Shown one piece after another: positions 46,201 through 54,968 of a stretch of 64,000 nt of DNA. Numbering within the stretch: position 1 is the stretch's first letter; each line of letters opens with the position of its first letter. This DNA comes from Flavobacterium algicola (GTDB lineage: Bacteria > Bacteroidota > Bacteroidia > Flavobacteriales > Flavobacteriaceae): NCBI RefSeq assembly GCF_022399565.1, contig NZ_JAJTUT010000001.1, positions 744,001 through 808,000 of the forward strand, read 5' to 3'. The notes below the pieces were generated by a model. It had not been told where the DNA came from. It saw only the letters and a list, made by a program, of their open reading frames with translations, and searched no databases. Position numbers and translations under genes: made by a program.

Positions 46201-47405
46201 ATATTACCATTTAATAAACTAGAACTAACCCCAATTTGTGCTGGATCGTATTTATTATTTGTGTTGTCAGCTGGTGAATTTACCACATTATTAAACATCC
46301 CAATTGAAGATTCTTTTACAACAAGTTCATTGTCTGGGACATTCGTAAATTGACCTTCACCTAAATCCTGAAGTGCAATAATATTTCTAAGGTTATTAGA
46401 ATTTGTAGTCACACGATTTTGCTTATTAGTCACCCAAACTTCCAAACGAGTTATTTGAGCTCTACTATCAATAAATGGATAATTAACTAAAGCAGCATCA
46501 TATTTATTTCTGAAATATTGCGATAAGAAAAAATGCCTATCATTATCATAATCTAAAGCATAAATATCAAAATCTTGAATTGTACCACCACCTTGAACTA
46601 TAACACTTTTTGTCTGTGATTTTTGCTCTGAAAATACTCCTGTAACGGTAGTTTTCCCAAATTGTAATTGAGCTTTAACACCAAATAAACTTTGAGCTCC
46701 TCGAATTAAAGAGCTGTTTAATGGCATGCTTACATTACCTATTTCAATTTTTTGAATGATATCATCCTCTGTGGGCGTATAATCTAATTTGAGTAAATTT
46801 TGAAATGCAAAAGTAGATTGCGTATCATAATTAGCATTTACATTAAGTCGGGTTCCTACAGTTCCCATTAAACTCATACTAATTCTTTGATTGAAATCGA
46901 AAGCGAGATTAGAGCGATTTCTTGGTGAAAATGACGGATTATCCTGCTTAGAATAGCGGGCACCTAAATCCATTTCCACTGAACCAGTTGGCTTTACATC
47001 AATGGTGTTTCCACCAAAAATACTTTCAAAAAATCCTGAATTAACGTAATATTTGGGTAAAAGATCTCTTTTGGCTTCTTCACTACCTTCTTTCTTACCA
47101 TCAATAGCATCGGATTTCTTTTTAAAATAATCGCGCATAGATTCTTTAAGAACTAAGCTTTCATATTCTTGGGGAGTTAGAATTATGGGATAAGTGATAG
47201 AAAAATTATCAACTGAATTTGTATATATGTACCTATCTGTAACTGGGTCATAAGTGTAGGCAGATAATATACTTTGAGGCTGTTTCATTTGTACCCTACC
47301 TAGAGAATACCCTTTTTTTACTGTATCATGAGCTACTACATTCTCTTGAGCTAGCGATACAAAACCACAAAATAAAACTAGCAAAAAAGTATAAATTTTT
47401 GGCAT
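40242..47405 (-). CDS. sprA: SprA, translocon pore of the type IX secretion system
   Basis: SprA (Sov in Porphyromonas) is the giant outer-membrane barrel through which type IX cargo proteins leave; it is needed for gliding and secretion. This is a single uninterrupted frame of 2387 residues, close to the F. johnsoniae length. After the signal peptide (MPKIYTFLLVLFCGFVSLAQ) come many barrel strands and conserved segments, such as FDFNQRISMSLMGTVGTRLNVNAN, IEIGNVSMPLNSSLIRG, GARYS, and a C-terminal strand ending RSGITMRYNFGN. It starts 21 bases after ruvA and is followed by gcvH after 80 bases. Confidence 0.96.
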   Translation of the reverse strand: MPKIYTFLLVLFCGFVSLAQENVVAHDTVKKGYSLGRVQMKQPQSILSAYTYDPVTDRYIYTNSVDNFSITYPIILTPQEYESLVLKESMRDYFKKKSDAIDGKKEGSEEAKRDLLPKYYVNSGFFESIFGGNTIDVKPTGSVEMDLGARYSKQDNPSFSPRNRSNLAFDFNQRISMSLMGTVGTRLNVNANYDTQSTFAFQNLLKLDYTPTEDDIIQKIEIGNVSMPLNSSLIRGAQSLFGVKAQLQFGKTTVTGVFSEQKSQTKSVIVQGGGTIQDFDIYALDYDNDRHFFLSQYFRNKYDAALVNYPFIDSRAQITRLEVWVTNKQNRVTTNSNNLRNIIALQDLGEGQFTNVPDNELVVKESSIGMFNNVVNSPADNTNNKYDPAQIGVSSSLLNGNIREIATANSGFNGFNAREGQDYSKLENARKLLSNEYTYHAQLGYISLQQRLSNDEVLAVAYEYTIGDKVYQVGEFGNDGVESTVVTGSTSSTQAVITQSLVLKMLKSNLTNVQNPIWNLMMKNIYQIPGAYQIQQEDFRFNILYTDPSPINYITEAKNSAGVVVPFPSNPTADNKIAETPLLKVFNLDKLNYNNDPQTGGDGFFDFIEGLTLDSQNGRIVFTSKEPFGELLFNKLNTDPAVTYNGDSDLYNQNQKKYVFRSMYRSTQSGALEDSDKNKFLLRGKYKSTGSDGIPIGAFNVPQGSVVVTAGGRTLVEGIDYSVNYQLGRVQILDASLQASSTPINVSLENNSIFGQQTTRFMGVNVEHKISDKFVVGATLLKMTERPFTTKSNYGQESINNTIFGFNTNFSTEVPFFTRLVNKLPNIDTDVPSNLSVRGEIAFLRPNTSNIDSFDGESTIYVDDFEGSQSTIDMRSAYAWSLASTPDRNASSAYNFGADNNDLSYGFKRSKLAWYTIDPIFYTSKPSGISNSDLSLNKTRRVYSEELYPLTDIALGQTQVVSTLDLTYLPSERGPYNNNANFALNPKENFGGIMRAINSTNFEQGNVEYIQFWVQDPYVGNGEITAANTGKIYFNLGEISEDILKDGRKQFENGLGPDQVLTNPRPIWGDVPASQSLIYAFDTDANNRVNQDLGLDGLANGTEAEVYTNFSAVADPAADDYTYYLNTTGGIVDRYKNYNGLQGNSAVSINDANRAATTAPDVEDINRDNTMNTINAYYEYSIDMRKNMQVGENYITDVRETQVDLPNGETTSARWIQFKIPVAQPENTIGDITDFRSIRFMRMFMTGFDQEVTLRFGSLDLVRGEWRRYTNTLDFTDTNVDDDGTDLDVLAVNIQENNTRCPINYIEPPGVVREQLYNNNTVINQNEQSLSLKVSGSGLEPSDSRAVYKNVSIDMRQYKKLKMFLHAESLPNEALLGDDQLVGFIRFGNDFTENFYQIEIPLKVTQPSGCTALSEEIVWPESNQIDLALNLLTALKLKYKTIDVTTLPLDGIYFLGEEELDGTAGSKSNKLTLGVKGNPNFGLVRTLMVGVKSKASTTEGRIKGEVWFNELRLAGMDNSGGMAALLNVDTNFADFATISATGKKSTVGFGAIEQGANERSREDILQYNIVANLNLGKLLPNKWGINLPFNYSIGEETITPLYDPFNSDIKIKELLDNTASQAEKDNIINRAVDYTKRTSINFIGVRKQRGAEQKPHVYDPENFTFSQSINKVERHDYEIEDYLDQQAITAVDYSYTFQSKPIEPFKKTKFMKKSAYWKMLSDFNFNYLPSSITFNTNINRQYNRQQFRQVEVEGIGLDPLYRRNFAFNYQYGVNFNLTKSLKLNYTASSANIVKNYLNENDDPIDDFSIWDGYWDIGDPYNHTQQLVLNYEIPINKIPVFSFVKANYTYTGNYSWQRSSTVLSDIEIDNVSYNLGNTVQNARAHTLNGSFNMEMLYKYLGLTKKPVGKQLLKPRTIPKPGEKVVNLVSNTAAAKENPFMDGLIGVLTSVKNIQLNYTDNSGTVLPGYTPGLGFFGSSRPTLGFVLGSQDDVRYETAKRGWLTNYQDFNQNYTQVTNRTFKGTANIDLFPDLKIDLNADRSYSNNYSEQYDVSADGTYNSRSPYTYGMFSISTVMIKSAFSTSNENISEVFNEFRENRLVVANRLATGRGIDINNAANIDADGFPVGFGKSNQAVLLPAFLAAYTGGDASSTSLGAFRNFPIPNWSVKYNGLMRYEVFKKNFKRFSLQHNYRASYTMNQYRSNFKYDENPNGTDDSGNFFNKTLISNINLVEQFSPLIRVDFELKNAFKFLTEIKKDRALSMSFDNNLLTEVKGIEYIVGLGYRFKDVIFSSRLADSPTGIIKGDINMKADLSYRNNQTIVRYLDYDNNQLAGGQNIWSLKFTADYSFSKNLTAIFYYDHSFSKAVISTSFPLTNIRSGITMRYNFGN

Positions 47406-47426
47406 ACAATTCGTGTTTTAATTCTT

Positions 47427-48008
47427 TTATAAGTTTTTCAAGGCCTTTTTTATAATTGTTTCAACAGAAGCATCTGGATCTTCCTTTACAATTTTTTCTA
47501 TTATTTTTTCAGAGGCTTTGCGCAAGAAACCTAAAACTTCTAGTGCAGATAACGCTTCATCTCTATTTGTATTGCTCTGTGATATTGAAACTTCATCAAT
47601 GTCATATAACTTAAGCATTTTCTCCTTCAAGTCTAATATAACTCTCTGGGCAGTTTTTACACCAATACCCTTAATTGACTGAATAGTAGCTACATCTCCA
47701 GAAGCAATTGCATTAATAATTTGCTTTGGATCCATAGAAGATAACATTTGTCTCGCTATGTTTGCTCCAATTCCTGAAACAGAAATCAACAATTTAAAAA
47801 TTTCTCTTTCTGACTTTTCTACAAAGCCAAATAAAGTATGTGAATCCTCCTTTACTTGTAAATGTGTAAATAATTTTACAAAATCAGTATTTGGTAATAA
47901 TGAATAAGTATGTAATGAAATATTAATATGATAACCTACACCTCCACAATCAATTACTACATCTGTTGGTGTTTTTTCGACTAATTTTCCTTGTAAATGT
48001 GCTATCAT
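47427..48008 (-). CDS. ruvA: Holliday junction branch-migration protein RuvA
   Basis: RuvA tetramers bind Holliday junctions and load RuvB. From ATG 48008 the protein has 193 residues: N-terminal OB domain (MIAHLQGKLVEKTPTDVVID), two helix-hairpin-helix motifs (LLISVSGIGANIARQML, SIKGIGVKTAQRVILDL) and the C-terminal RuvB-contact domain (DEALSALEVLGF). The in-frame ATG at 48029 lies inside the maeB terminator hairpin, so 48008 is used. ruvB is about 4 kb away in the same strand series. Confidence 0.95.
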   Translation of the reverse strand: MIAHLQGKLVEKTPTDVVIDCGGVGYHINISLHTYSLLPNTDFVKLFTHLQVKEDSHTLFGFVEKSEREIFKLLISVSGIGANIARQMLSSMDPKQIINAIASGDVATIQSIKGIGVKTAQRVILDLKEKMLKLYDIDEVSISQSNTNRDEALSALEVLGFLRKASEKIIEKIVKEDPDASVETIIKKALKNL

Positions 48009-48017
48009 AATTTTGAC

Positions 48018-48059
48018 TAAATAAAACACCTATAACTTAAAAGTAAAAGTTATAGGTGT
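48018..48059 (-). terminator. Intrinsic terminator after maeB
   Basis: Arms 48026-48038 (acacctataactt) and 48047-48059 are perfectly complementary over 13 bases; on the minus strand a T-rich run follows. ruvA begins only 18 bases beyond, so its transcript must start within or after this region, or read through. Confidence 0.82.
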
Positions 48060-48077
48060 CTGTATAATTTATTGAAA

Positions 48078-50357
48078 TTAATTTTTCTTTTTACCTTTTT
48101 CCTGTGCATCCAAAACAGCAATTGTTGCCATATTAACCATCTCTTCTACACTAGCTCCTAACTGAAAAATGTGTACTGGTTTTTTCATACCCATCATAAT
48201 AGGGCCGATAGATTCCACCTTATTCAATTCTTTCATCAACTTATAAGTAATATTAGCGGAATCCAAATTAGGGAATATTAATGTATTTACTTTTTTACCT
48301 ACTAATTTAGAAAACGGAAATTTCTCTCTTAGCATATCTGGATTTAAAGCAAAATCGGACTGAATTTCTCCATCTACAATTAAATCGGGATGATGTTGGT
48401 GTAAGTAAGCAACAGCATCTCGCACTTTACTTGCTTTAACATTTCCTGATGATCCAAAATTAGAATAAGAAACCATTGCAATTACTGGCTCAACACCAAA
48501 CATTCTAGCGGTTTTAGCTGTCATTAAAGCAATATTGGCTAACTCCTCTGCTGTTGGATCAATATTTACAGCGGTATCAGATAAAAACATTGGCCCTCTA
48601 GCAGTCATCATCATATTTGTAGTAGCTACAATTGATGCTCCAGACGCTTTATTTACCATTTGCAACATAGGTTTTAGCACTGTAGCATAGCTTCTTGTAT
48701 GTCCAGTTACCAATCCATCTGCTTCACCCGTATTTACCATCATAGCAGCAAAATAATTTCTTTCACGCATTAATCGCTGAGCATCATAAAATGCAATTCC
48801 GCGTCTCTTGCGAGTCTCAAAATAATTCTCCGCAAAGCGACTTCTTCTTGATGCCTCTTCATTATCTTTCGGATCTATTATTTCAACATCTGCATCAAAT
48901 CCCAACTCAGATTTTAATTCAGATATAACCTCTCTGTTACCTAGCAGGATAGGAATTGCAACACCTTCCTCCAATACAATTTGAGCTGCTTTTAAAACAT
49001 CTAAATGTTCTGCCTCTGCAAATACAATTCGCTTCGGATCCATCTTTGCTTTATTACTAATCATACGAAGCATTTTATTATCGTTACCTAAACGTTCTAA
49101 TAAATCTTCTTCATATTTTTCCCAATCAGTAATTGGGTTCAATGCAACACCAGACTCCATTGCTGCTCTAGCTACTGCAGGCGCAACTATAGCAATTAAT
49201 CTAGGATCAAATGGTTTTGGAATGATATATTCTTTCCCAAAAATTAGTTTGGTTGCTCCATAAGCAACATTCACTTGCTCTGGAACTGATTCCTTCGCTA
49301 GCATTGCCAAAGCTTTAACAGCTGCCATTTTCATAGCTTCATTAATTTTTGTAGCACGAACATCTAATGCTCCTCTAAAAATATATGGAAAACCTAAGAC
49401 GTTATTAACTTGATTAGGATAATCAGATCTTCCCGTTGCCATTATTAAGTCACTTCGTGTACCAATAGCAAGGTTATAATCAATTTCAGGATCAGGATTT
49501 GCCATGGCAAAAACGATCGGATCTTTTGCCATCCCTAATAACATTTCAGGTGTAAGAATATTTCCTGCCGACAAACCTAGAAAAACATCGGCGCCTTGTA
49601 AAGCTTCACCTAATTTTATTCCAGCTTTACCTTTAGAATATTTTAATTGTAAAGCAGACAAGTCATTTCTTTCATTAGAAAGAACACCGTCTTTATCAAA
49701 CATTATTATATTATCTGGATTAACTCCCAATAAAACATACAAATTAGCACAAGCTAAAGCTGCTGAACCAGCACCTGAAACCACAATTTTTGCAGTTTCT
49801 AGTTTTTTATCGGCAAGTTCAAGTGCATTTATAAGTGCTGCAGAAGAAATGATCGCAGTTCCGTGCTGATCATCATGCATCACAGGAATATTTAATTCCT
49901 CAACCAATCTACGTTCAATCTCGAATGATTCTGGAGCTTTTATATCTTCAAGATTAATTCCTCCAAAAGTAGGAGCAATATTTTTGACAGTCTGAATAAA
50001 TTCCTCGATATTCTTAGTATCAACTTCGATATCAAAAACATCAATATCTGCAAAGATCTTAAATAATAAACCCTTACCCTCCATAACAGGTTTTGAAGCT
50101 TCAGGTCCGATATCACCTAATCCTAAAACGGCAGTTCCATTTGAAATTACAGCAACCAAATTACCTTTGGCTGTATATTTGTAAACATTATTAACATCTT
50201 TAGCGATTTCCAAACATGGTTCTGCTACACCCGGTGAATAAGCTAAAGACAAATCTCTTTGCGTTGCGTATTTTTTTGTTGGCACTACTTGTATTTTCCC
50301 CGGAGTCGGTTTCGCATGATATAGTAACGCTTCTCTTCTTTTACTTTCCTTATTCAT
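48078..50357 (-). CDS. maeB: NADP-dependent malic enzyme with phosphotransacetylase-like domain
   Basis: A 759-residue MaeB-type enzyme that oxidatively decarboxylates malate to pyruvate, making NADPH. The N-terminal malic domain has [34 protein letters not shown] and HDDQHGTAI; the NAD(P)-binding domain has [16 protein letters not shown] and FAMANPDPE. From about 430 onward is a phosphotransacetylase-like domain ([54 protein letters not shown]), usual for this class and likely regulatory (acetyl-CoA sensing) rather than catalytic. Full length and intact. TATCTTTG on the minus strand at 50381-50388 is a probable -7 element. Confidence 0.95.
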   Translation of the reverse strand: MNKESKRREALLYHAKPTPGKIQVVPTKKYATQRDLSLAYSPGVAEPCLEIAKDVNNVYKYTAKGNLVAVISNGTAVLGLGDIGPEASKPVMEGKGLLFKIFADIDVFDIEVDTKNIEEFIQTVKNIAPTFGGINLEDIKAPESFEIERRLVEELNIPVMHDDQHGTAIISSAALINALELADKKLETAKIVVSGAGSAALACANLYVLLGVNPDNIIMFDKDGVLSNERNDLSALQLKYSKGKAGIKLGEALQGADVFLGLSAGNILTPEMLLGMAKDPIVFAMANPDPEIDYNLAIGTRSDLIMATGRSDYPNQVNNVLGFPYIFRGALDVRATKINEAMKMAAVKALAMLAKESVPEQVNVAYGATKLIFGKEYIIPKPFDPRLIAIVAPAVARAAMESGVALNPITDWEKYEEDLLERLGNDNKMLRMISNKAKMDPKRIVFAEAEHLDVLKAAQIVLEEGVAIPILLGNREVISELKSELGFDADVEIIDPKDNEEASRRSRFAENYFETRKRRGIAFYDAQRLMRERNYFAAMMVNTGEADGLVTGHTRSYATVLKPMLQMVNKASGASIVATTNMMMTARGPMFLSDTAVNIDPTAEELANIALMTAKTARMFGVEPVIAMVSYSNFGSSGNVKASKVRDAVAYLHQHHPDLIVDGEIQSDFALNPDMLREKFPFSKLVGKKVNTLIFPNLDSANITYKLMKELNKVESIGPIMMGMKKPVHIFQLGASVEEMVNMATIAVLDAQEKGKKKN

Positions 50358-50509
50358 AAATTTATTTTTGACACAATTTACAAAGATAGAAGTCTTGACT
50401 CAAAAAGGAAGCTTTTGTCTTAATCTTTTCTTAAAAAAAATTTCAAAATAAATAACAAAACAAAGACTACAAAGTATTACTTAAACAGCGAAAATACTAG
50501 CACTTTAAT

Positions 50510-50944
50510 TTAAATTTGAGTTCCATTTATATAAGAATCTAAATGGTTTATAGTTTCTTTTTGACTCTCAATTATTGCTTTTACCACATCCCCTATAGAA
50601 ATAACACCAAGTACAGCATCTCCATCTACAACAGGTAAGTGTCTGATTCTTTTTCCACTCATCAACCCCATACAATAGTCTATATTATCAGATAACTTTA
50701 CAGTTATGATTCCAGTGCCCATTATTTCGTGCACCAATGTATCTTTTGAAGTTTTATTTTTAAGAACAATTTTACGAGCATAGTCCCTTTCGGATAATAT
50801 ACCTACAATTTCTTTATTATCTATTACGAGCAAGGCCCCAACATTTTTTTCACCCATGACTTTCAAGGCATCATATACAGAAATTGTAGAAACTATTGAA
50901 AAAACATCACCCCCTTTAACACTTAGTATTTGATTTACAGTCAT
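50510..50944 (-). CDS. Tandem CBS-domain protein
   Basis: A 144-residue cytoplasmic protein that is essentially one CBS pair: MTVNQILSVKGGDVFSIVST, VGALLVIDNKEIVGILSERDYARKI (CBS1) and SGKRIRHLPVVDGDAVLGVISIGDVVKAI (CBS2), with the SERDYARK and GDVVK motifs that usually line an adenosine-nucleotide site. ATG 50944 is preferred over the TTG at 50950. It is probably an energy-state sensor; partner unknown. It lies between queG and maeB on the same strand with gaps of 91 and 152 bases. Confidence 0.9.
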   Translation of the reverse strand: MTVNQILSVKGGDVFSIVSTISVYDALKVMGEKNVGALLVIDNKEIVGILSERDYARKIVLKNKTSKDTLVHEIMGTGIITVKLSDNIDYCMGLMSGKRIRHLPVVDGDAVLGVISIGDVVKAIIESQKETINHLDSYINGTQI

Positions 50945-51035
50945 ATTCAAAATATTTTAGAACTCTAAAATAGTGAAAATAATTAAGCAAAAACAATCTA
51001 TAAAAAAATAATATATTAATAACCAGTACATTAAA

Positions 51036-51959
51036 TTATTTCAAAAAAGTGATATTCCGTTTGAGACCATTAAATTTCGCCCGTTTTATAGGTGAATTTT
51101 TGAATATTACGTTAAAAGTTTCCTCAGTAATTTCCTCCCATTCCTTTTTTTTCATCGAAAGTAATTTAGGGTTTGGATCAAATAACGGTTCATTATGGGC
51201 CTTAGAAAATCGATTCCACGGGCAAACATCCTGACATATATCACATCCAAATGCCCAATCATCAAATTTACCTTTCATTTCAATTGGAATACTATCCTTC
51301 AATTCTATTGTAAAATAAGAAATACACTTACTACCATCAACCACATAGGGTGCTACTATTGCTTGAGTAGGACATGCATCTAGACAGGCCGTACAAGAAC
51401 CGCAATGGTCAGAGGTTGCATAATCGTAATCTAACTCTAAATCAATAATTAATTCTGCTATAAAATAAAATGACCCGACTTTTTGTGTTATTAAATTACC
51501 GCTTTTACCAACCCACCCAAGACCTGATTTGGCCGCCCATGCTCTATCTAGAACTGGAGCCGAGTCTACAAAAGCTCTACCATTAATATTTCCAATTTGA
51601 GATTGAATCGAAAACAATAACTCATTAAGCTTGTCTTTGATTACGTAATGATAATCTGTACCATAAGCATACTTGGAAACCTTATAAGCATCCGAAACTT
51701 GATTATTCTCTGGATAATAATTTAATAATAATGAAATGACACTTTTACTATCCTCTACCAGTTTTGTAGTATCTAATCGTTTGTCAAAATGGTTTTCCAT
51801 ATAAGACATTTGACCATTATAATTTTTATTTAGCCAGTTTTCTAATCGAGGAGCTTCTTCCTCTAAAAAACCAGATTTGGATATACCACAAGCCAAAAAC
51901 CCGAGGCGTGTGGCTTCGGATTTTATAAATTGGGTGTTTTTTGATTTCGAAATAATGAT
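51036..51959 (-). CDS. queG: Epoxyqueuosine reductase QueG, without a standard start codon
   Basis: QueG reduces epoxyqueuosine to queuosine in tRNA, using cobalamin and two 4Fe-4S clusters. The clusters are clear: [16 protein letters not shown] and [11 protein letters not shown]; so are the [20 protein letters not shown] and [11 protein letters not shown] segments. The conserved N-terminus ([25 protein letters not shown]) is in frame up to a TAA at 51960-51962, but no ATG, GTG or TTG occurs before the TTG at 51896, which would cut off this region. Codons ATC-ATT-ATT stand where the start should be. So either ATT initiates or an ATG has mutated. The body of the gene is intact to the stop at 51036. 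ruvB ends 77 bases upstream. Confidence 0.9.
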   Translation of the reverse strand: MIISKSKNTQFIKSEATRLGFLACGISKSGFLEEEAPRLENWLNKNYNGQMSYMENHFDKRLDTTKLVEDSKSVISLLLNYYPENNQVSDAYKVSKYAYGTDYHYVIKDKLNELLFSIQSQIGNINGRAFVDSAPVLDRAWAAKSGLGWVGKSGNLITQKVGSFYFIAELIIDLELDYDYATSDHCGSCTACLDACPTQAIVAPYVVDGSKCISYFTIELKDSIPIEMKGKFDDWAFGCDICQDVCPWNRFSKAHNEPLFDPNPKLLSMKKKEWEEITEETFNVIFKNSPIKRAKFNGLKRNITFLK

Positions 51960-52036
51960 TTAGTTCTAAATTGATTGTTATAACGTATAGCGAATCGATA
52001 ATATAAATAAGAAACAACTAAATATCTTTAAATTCA

Positions 52037-53059
52037 TTAAAATAGACCTCCTTGAATATTAGAGTTGATTCTGCCTAAATGTTTATAAGCCTTATCAGTC
52101 ACTTCTCTACCTCGAGGTGTACGCATTATGAAACCTTCCTGAATAAGAAAAGGTTCGTAAACTTCTTCAACTGTCTCACTACTTTCTGAAACAGCAGTTG
52201 CAAGCGTTGAAAGACCAACAGGACCACCTTTAAATTTATCTATTATAGTTGTAAGTATTTTATTGTCCATTTCATCCAAGCCGTGCGCATCAACATTAAG
52301 AGCTTTTAAACTATATCTAGCAATTTCAATATCAATTGTACCATTACCTTTTATCTGCGCAAAGTCACGCACACGGCGTAATAAGGCATTTGCAATTCGA
52401 GGAGTTCCACGACTACGCCCTGCTATTTCTATAGCAGCTTCATATGATATAGGCATTTTAAGGATAGACGCAGAACGCTCAACTATAGTAGTTAAAAGTT
52501 CCTTTGTATAATATTGTAAACGAGAAGAAATTCCAAATCTCGCTCGCATAGGAGCCGTAAGTAGACCAGAACGAGTAGTCGCACCGATTAATGTAAACGG
52601 ATTTAAATTAATTTGAACAGTCCTAGCGTTAGGACCTGATTCTATCATGATGTCTATTTTAAAATCCTCCATTGCCGAATATAAATACTCTTCGACAATA
52701 GGACTTAAACGATGAATCTCATCTATAAAAAGAACATCACGCTCATCTAAGTTGGTTAAGAGCCCTGCCAAATCGCCTGGTTTATCCAAGACAGGACCAG
52801 AAGTAATTTTAATACCAACTTCTAATTCATTAGCTAGTATATTGGCTAGAGTAGTTTTTCCTAAACCGGGAGGTCCGTGAAATAATGTATGGTCTAAAGC
52901 CTCGTTTCTTTGATTAGCTGCAGCAACAAATACTTTCAAATTTTCTAAAACTTGATCCTGACCTGCAAAGTCATCAAAGGATAAGGGTCTTAATTTCTTT
53001 TCAAGATCAAATTCATCTGAACCGAAACCATCCGTCGTGGGGTCTAAATTTTCATTCAT
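52037..53059 (-). CDS. ruvB: Holliday junction branch-migration helicase RuvB
   Basis: RuvB is the hexameric AAA+ motor that drives Holliday junction migration with RuvA. The 340-residue protein has [20 protein letters not shown], Walker [10 protein letters not shown] (62-70), Walker [12 protein letters not shown], sensor I IGATTRSG, the arginine-finger region [24 protein letters not shown] and the C-terminal winged helix with [15 protein letters not shown]. Normal length. It follows the oxidase operon terminator and is upstream of queG. Confidence 0.97.
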   Translation of the reverse strand: MNENLDPTTDGFGSDEFDLEKKLRPLSFDDFAGQDQVLENLKVFVAAANQRNEALDHTLFHGPPGLGKTTLANILANELEVGIKITSGPVLDKPGDLAGLLTNLDERDVLFIDEIHRLSPIVEEYLYSAMEDFKIDIMIESGPNARTVQINLNPFTLIGATTRSGLLTAPMRARFGISSRLQYYTKELLTTIVERSASILKMPISYEAAIEIAGRSRGTPRIANALLRRVRDFAQIKGNGTIDIEIARYSLKALNVDAHGLDEMDNKILTTIIDKFKGGPVGLSTLATAVSESSETVEEVYEPFLIQEGFIMRTPRGREVTDKAYKHLGRINSNIQGGLF

Positions 53060-53086
53060 CTAACAAATATATGATAAAGTTTCAAG

Positions 53087-53125
53087 TAAATAAAAAATGC
53101 CTTTCTGTAAAAGAAAGGCATTTTT
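53087..53125. terminator. Intrinsic terminator after the respiratory operon
   Basis: Arms 53093-53106 (aaaaatgcctttct) and 53112-53125 are perfectly complementary over 14 bases with a 5-base loop. Read leftward it ends in a run of T and closes the act-cytochrome oxidase operon before ruvB. It has T-runs on both sides, so it could also act rightward. Confidence 0.88.
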
Positions 53126-53140
53126 AAAATATTTTAATTC

Positions 53141-54937
53141 CTAGTGATGTAATACTTCCTCACCCGGTTTCATTGGTACATTTTGAGGAACAAAATCTAC
53201 GTCATGATTAGGATTAGAGTAGTCATAAGGCCATCTGTGAACTTCTGGAATAGCACCTGGCCAGTTACCATGAATATGTTCAACTGGTGTAGTCCATTCT
53301 AATGTATTGGATTTCCATGGATTTTGAACTGCTTTCTTACCGTAGAAAATACTAGCAAAGAAATTGTATAAGAATACCAATTGAAAAACACCACCAACTA
53401 ATGCAAAAACAGTAATCAACACATTTACATTTTGTAAGTCATCAAATAATGGGAAATTTGTATTTGTATAATAACGTCTAGGTAAACCAGCTAATCCAAT
53501 AAAATGCATTGGGAAGAAAACTCCATAGGCACAAATCGCTGTGATCCAAAAGTGGACATACCCAAGATTTTTGTCCATCATTCTACCAAACATCTTTGGG
53601 AACCAATGATAAATTCCTCCAAACATTCCATAAAGAGCAGAAATACCCATTACTAAGTGAAAGTGAGCAATAACAAAATAAGTATCGTGAACATTAATAT
53701 CTAATGTACTATCTCCTAAAATAATTCCAGTTAAACCACCAGTAATAAATGTTGAGATCATACCAATAGAGAATAACATAGCCGGATTTAATTGCAAGTT
53801 ACCTTTCCATAAAGTTGTAATCCAGTTAAATGCTTTTACAGCAGAAGGAATTGCAATTAATAATGTAGTAAATGTAAATACAGATCCTAAGAAAGGATTC
53901 ATCCCTGATATAAACATATGGTGACCCCATACAATTGTAGATAAAAATGCAATTGCAAGAACAGACATAATCATTGCTCTATAACCAAAAATTGGTTTAC
54001 GTGAATTAGTAGCTAAAATTTCAGATACTAGACCCATTGCAGGAAGAATTACGATGTAAACCTCAGGGTGACCTAAAAACCAGAACAAATGCTCAAACAA
54101 TACAGGAGAACCTCCTTGGTAATGTAAAACTTCACCAGCAATATAAATATCAGACAAGAAGAAAGACGTACCAAAACTTCTGTCAAAAATCAACAATAAA
54201 GCCGCCGATAATAAGACTGGAAATGATACAACTCCAATAATTGCAGTTACAAAAAATGTCCATATCGTCAAAGGTAATCTAGTCATAGACATCCCTTTTG
54301 TTCTTAAATTAATTACAGTAACAATGTAATTTAATGAACCCATCAATGAAGAAGCGATAAATATAGCCATTGAAATCAACCATAAAGTCATACCCATTCC
54401 TGAACCAGGAATAGCTTGAGGCAATGCACTCAATGGAGGATAAATTGTCCAACCTGAAGATGCAGGACCTGCCTCAACAAATAATGAACTCAACATAATT
54501 ACAGCTGACAAGAAAAACATCCAATAAGAAATCATATTCATGAATCCTGATGCCATATCTCTTGCACCAATTTGAAGAGGTATCAATAAATTACTAAATG
54601 TTCCACTTAAGCCGGCCGTTAATACAAAGAATACCATTATGGTTCCGTGTATCGTGACTAAAGCTAAGTAAACATCATTCTTCATAACTCCATCTGGAGC
54701 CCATTTATCACCTAATAAAACATTAAATATCTTAAAGGATTCTTCTGGCCAAGCCAATTGCATTCTGAAAAGCATAGACATTACAATACCTATGATTCCC
54801 ATAATAATACCTGTAATAAGATATTGCTTAGCAATCATTTTGTGATCAATACTAAAAATATATTTAGTAATGAATGTCTCTTTATGATGATGTTCGTGTT
54901 CGTGATCGTGTCCGTGATCGTGACCTTCTGCTGACAT
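53141..54937 (-). CDS. ctaD: Cytochrome c oxidase subunit I
   Basis: The catalytic subunit that reduces O2 and pumps protons. The 598-residue protein has 12 or more membrane helices. Cofactor ligands are visible: heme a His in VTIHGTIMVFF, CuB His and the cross-linked Tyr in GHPEVYIVIL, the HH pair in WGHHMFISGMNP, and the AHFHLVMG motif with both heme His residues. A His/Asp-rich N-terminus (MSAEGHDHGHDHEHEHHHKE) may bind metal. It lies 31 bases downstream of subunit II in the same operon as alternative complex III, consistent with electron flow from quinol through that complex to this oxidase. Confidence 0.97.
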   Translation of the reverse strand: MSAEGHDHGHDHEHEHHHKETFITKYIFSIDHKMIAKQYLITGIIMGIIGIVMSMLFRMQLAWPEESFKIFNVLLGDKWAPDGVMKNDVYLALVTIHGTIMVFFVLTAGLSGTFSNLLIPLQIGARDMASGFMNMISYWMFFLSAVIMLSSLFVEAGPASSGWTIYPPLSALPQAIPGSGMGMTLWLISMAIFIASSLMGSLNYIVTVINLRTKGMSMTRLPLTIWTFFVTAIIGVVSFPVLLSAALLLIFDRSFGTSFFLSDIYIAGEVLHYQGGSPVLFEHLFWFLGHPEVYIVILPAMGLVSEILATNSRKPIFGYRAMIMSVLAIAFLSTIVWGHHMFISGMNPFLGSVFTFTTLLIAIPSAVKAFNWITTLWKGNLQLNPAMLFSIGMISTFITGGLTGIILGDSTLDINVHDTYFVIAHFHLVMGISALYGMFGGIYHWFPKMFGRMMDKNLGYVHFWITAICAYGVFFPMHFIGLAGLPRRYYTNTNFPLFDDLQNVNVLITVFALVGGVFQLVFLYNFFASIFYGKKAVQNPWKSNTLEWTTPVEHIHGNWPGAIPEVHRWPYDYSNPNHDVDFVPQNVPMKPGEEVLHH

Positions 54938-54968
54938 ATATGTTTACTTTAAATTTTCTTAATAAATA

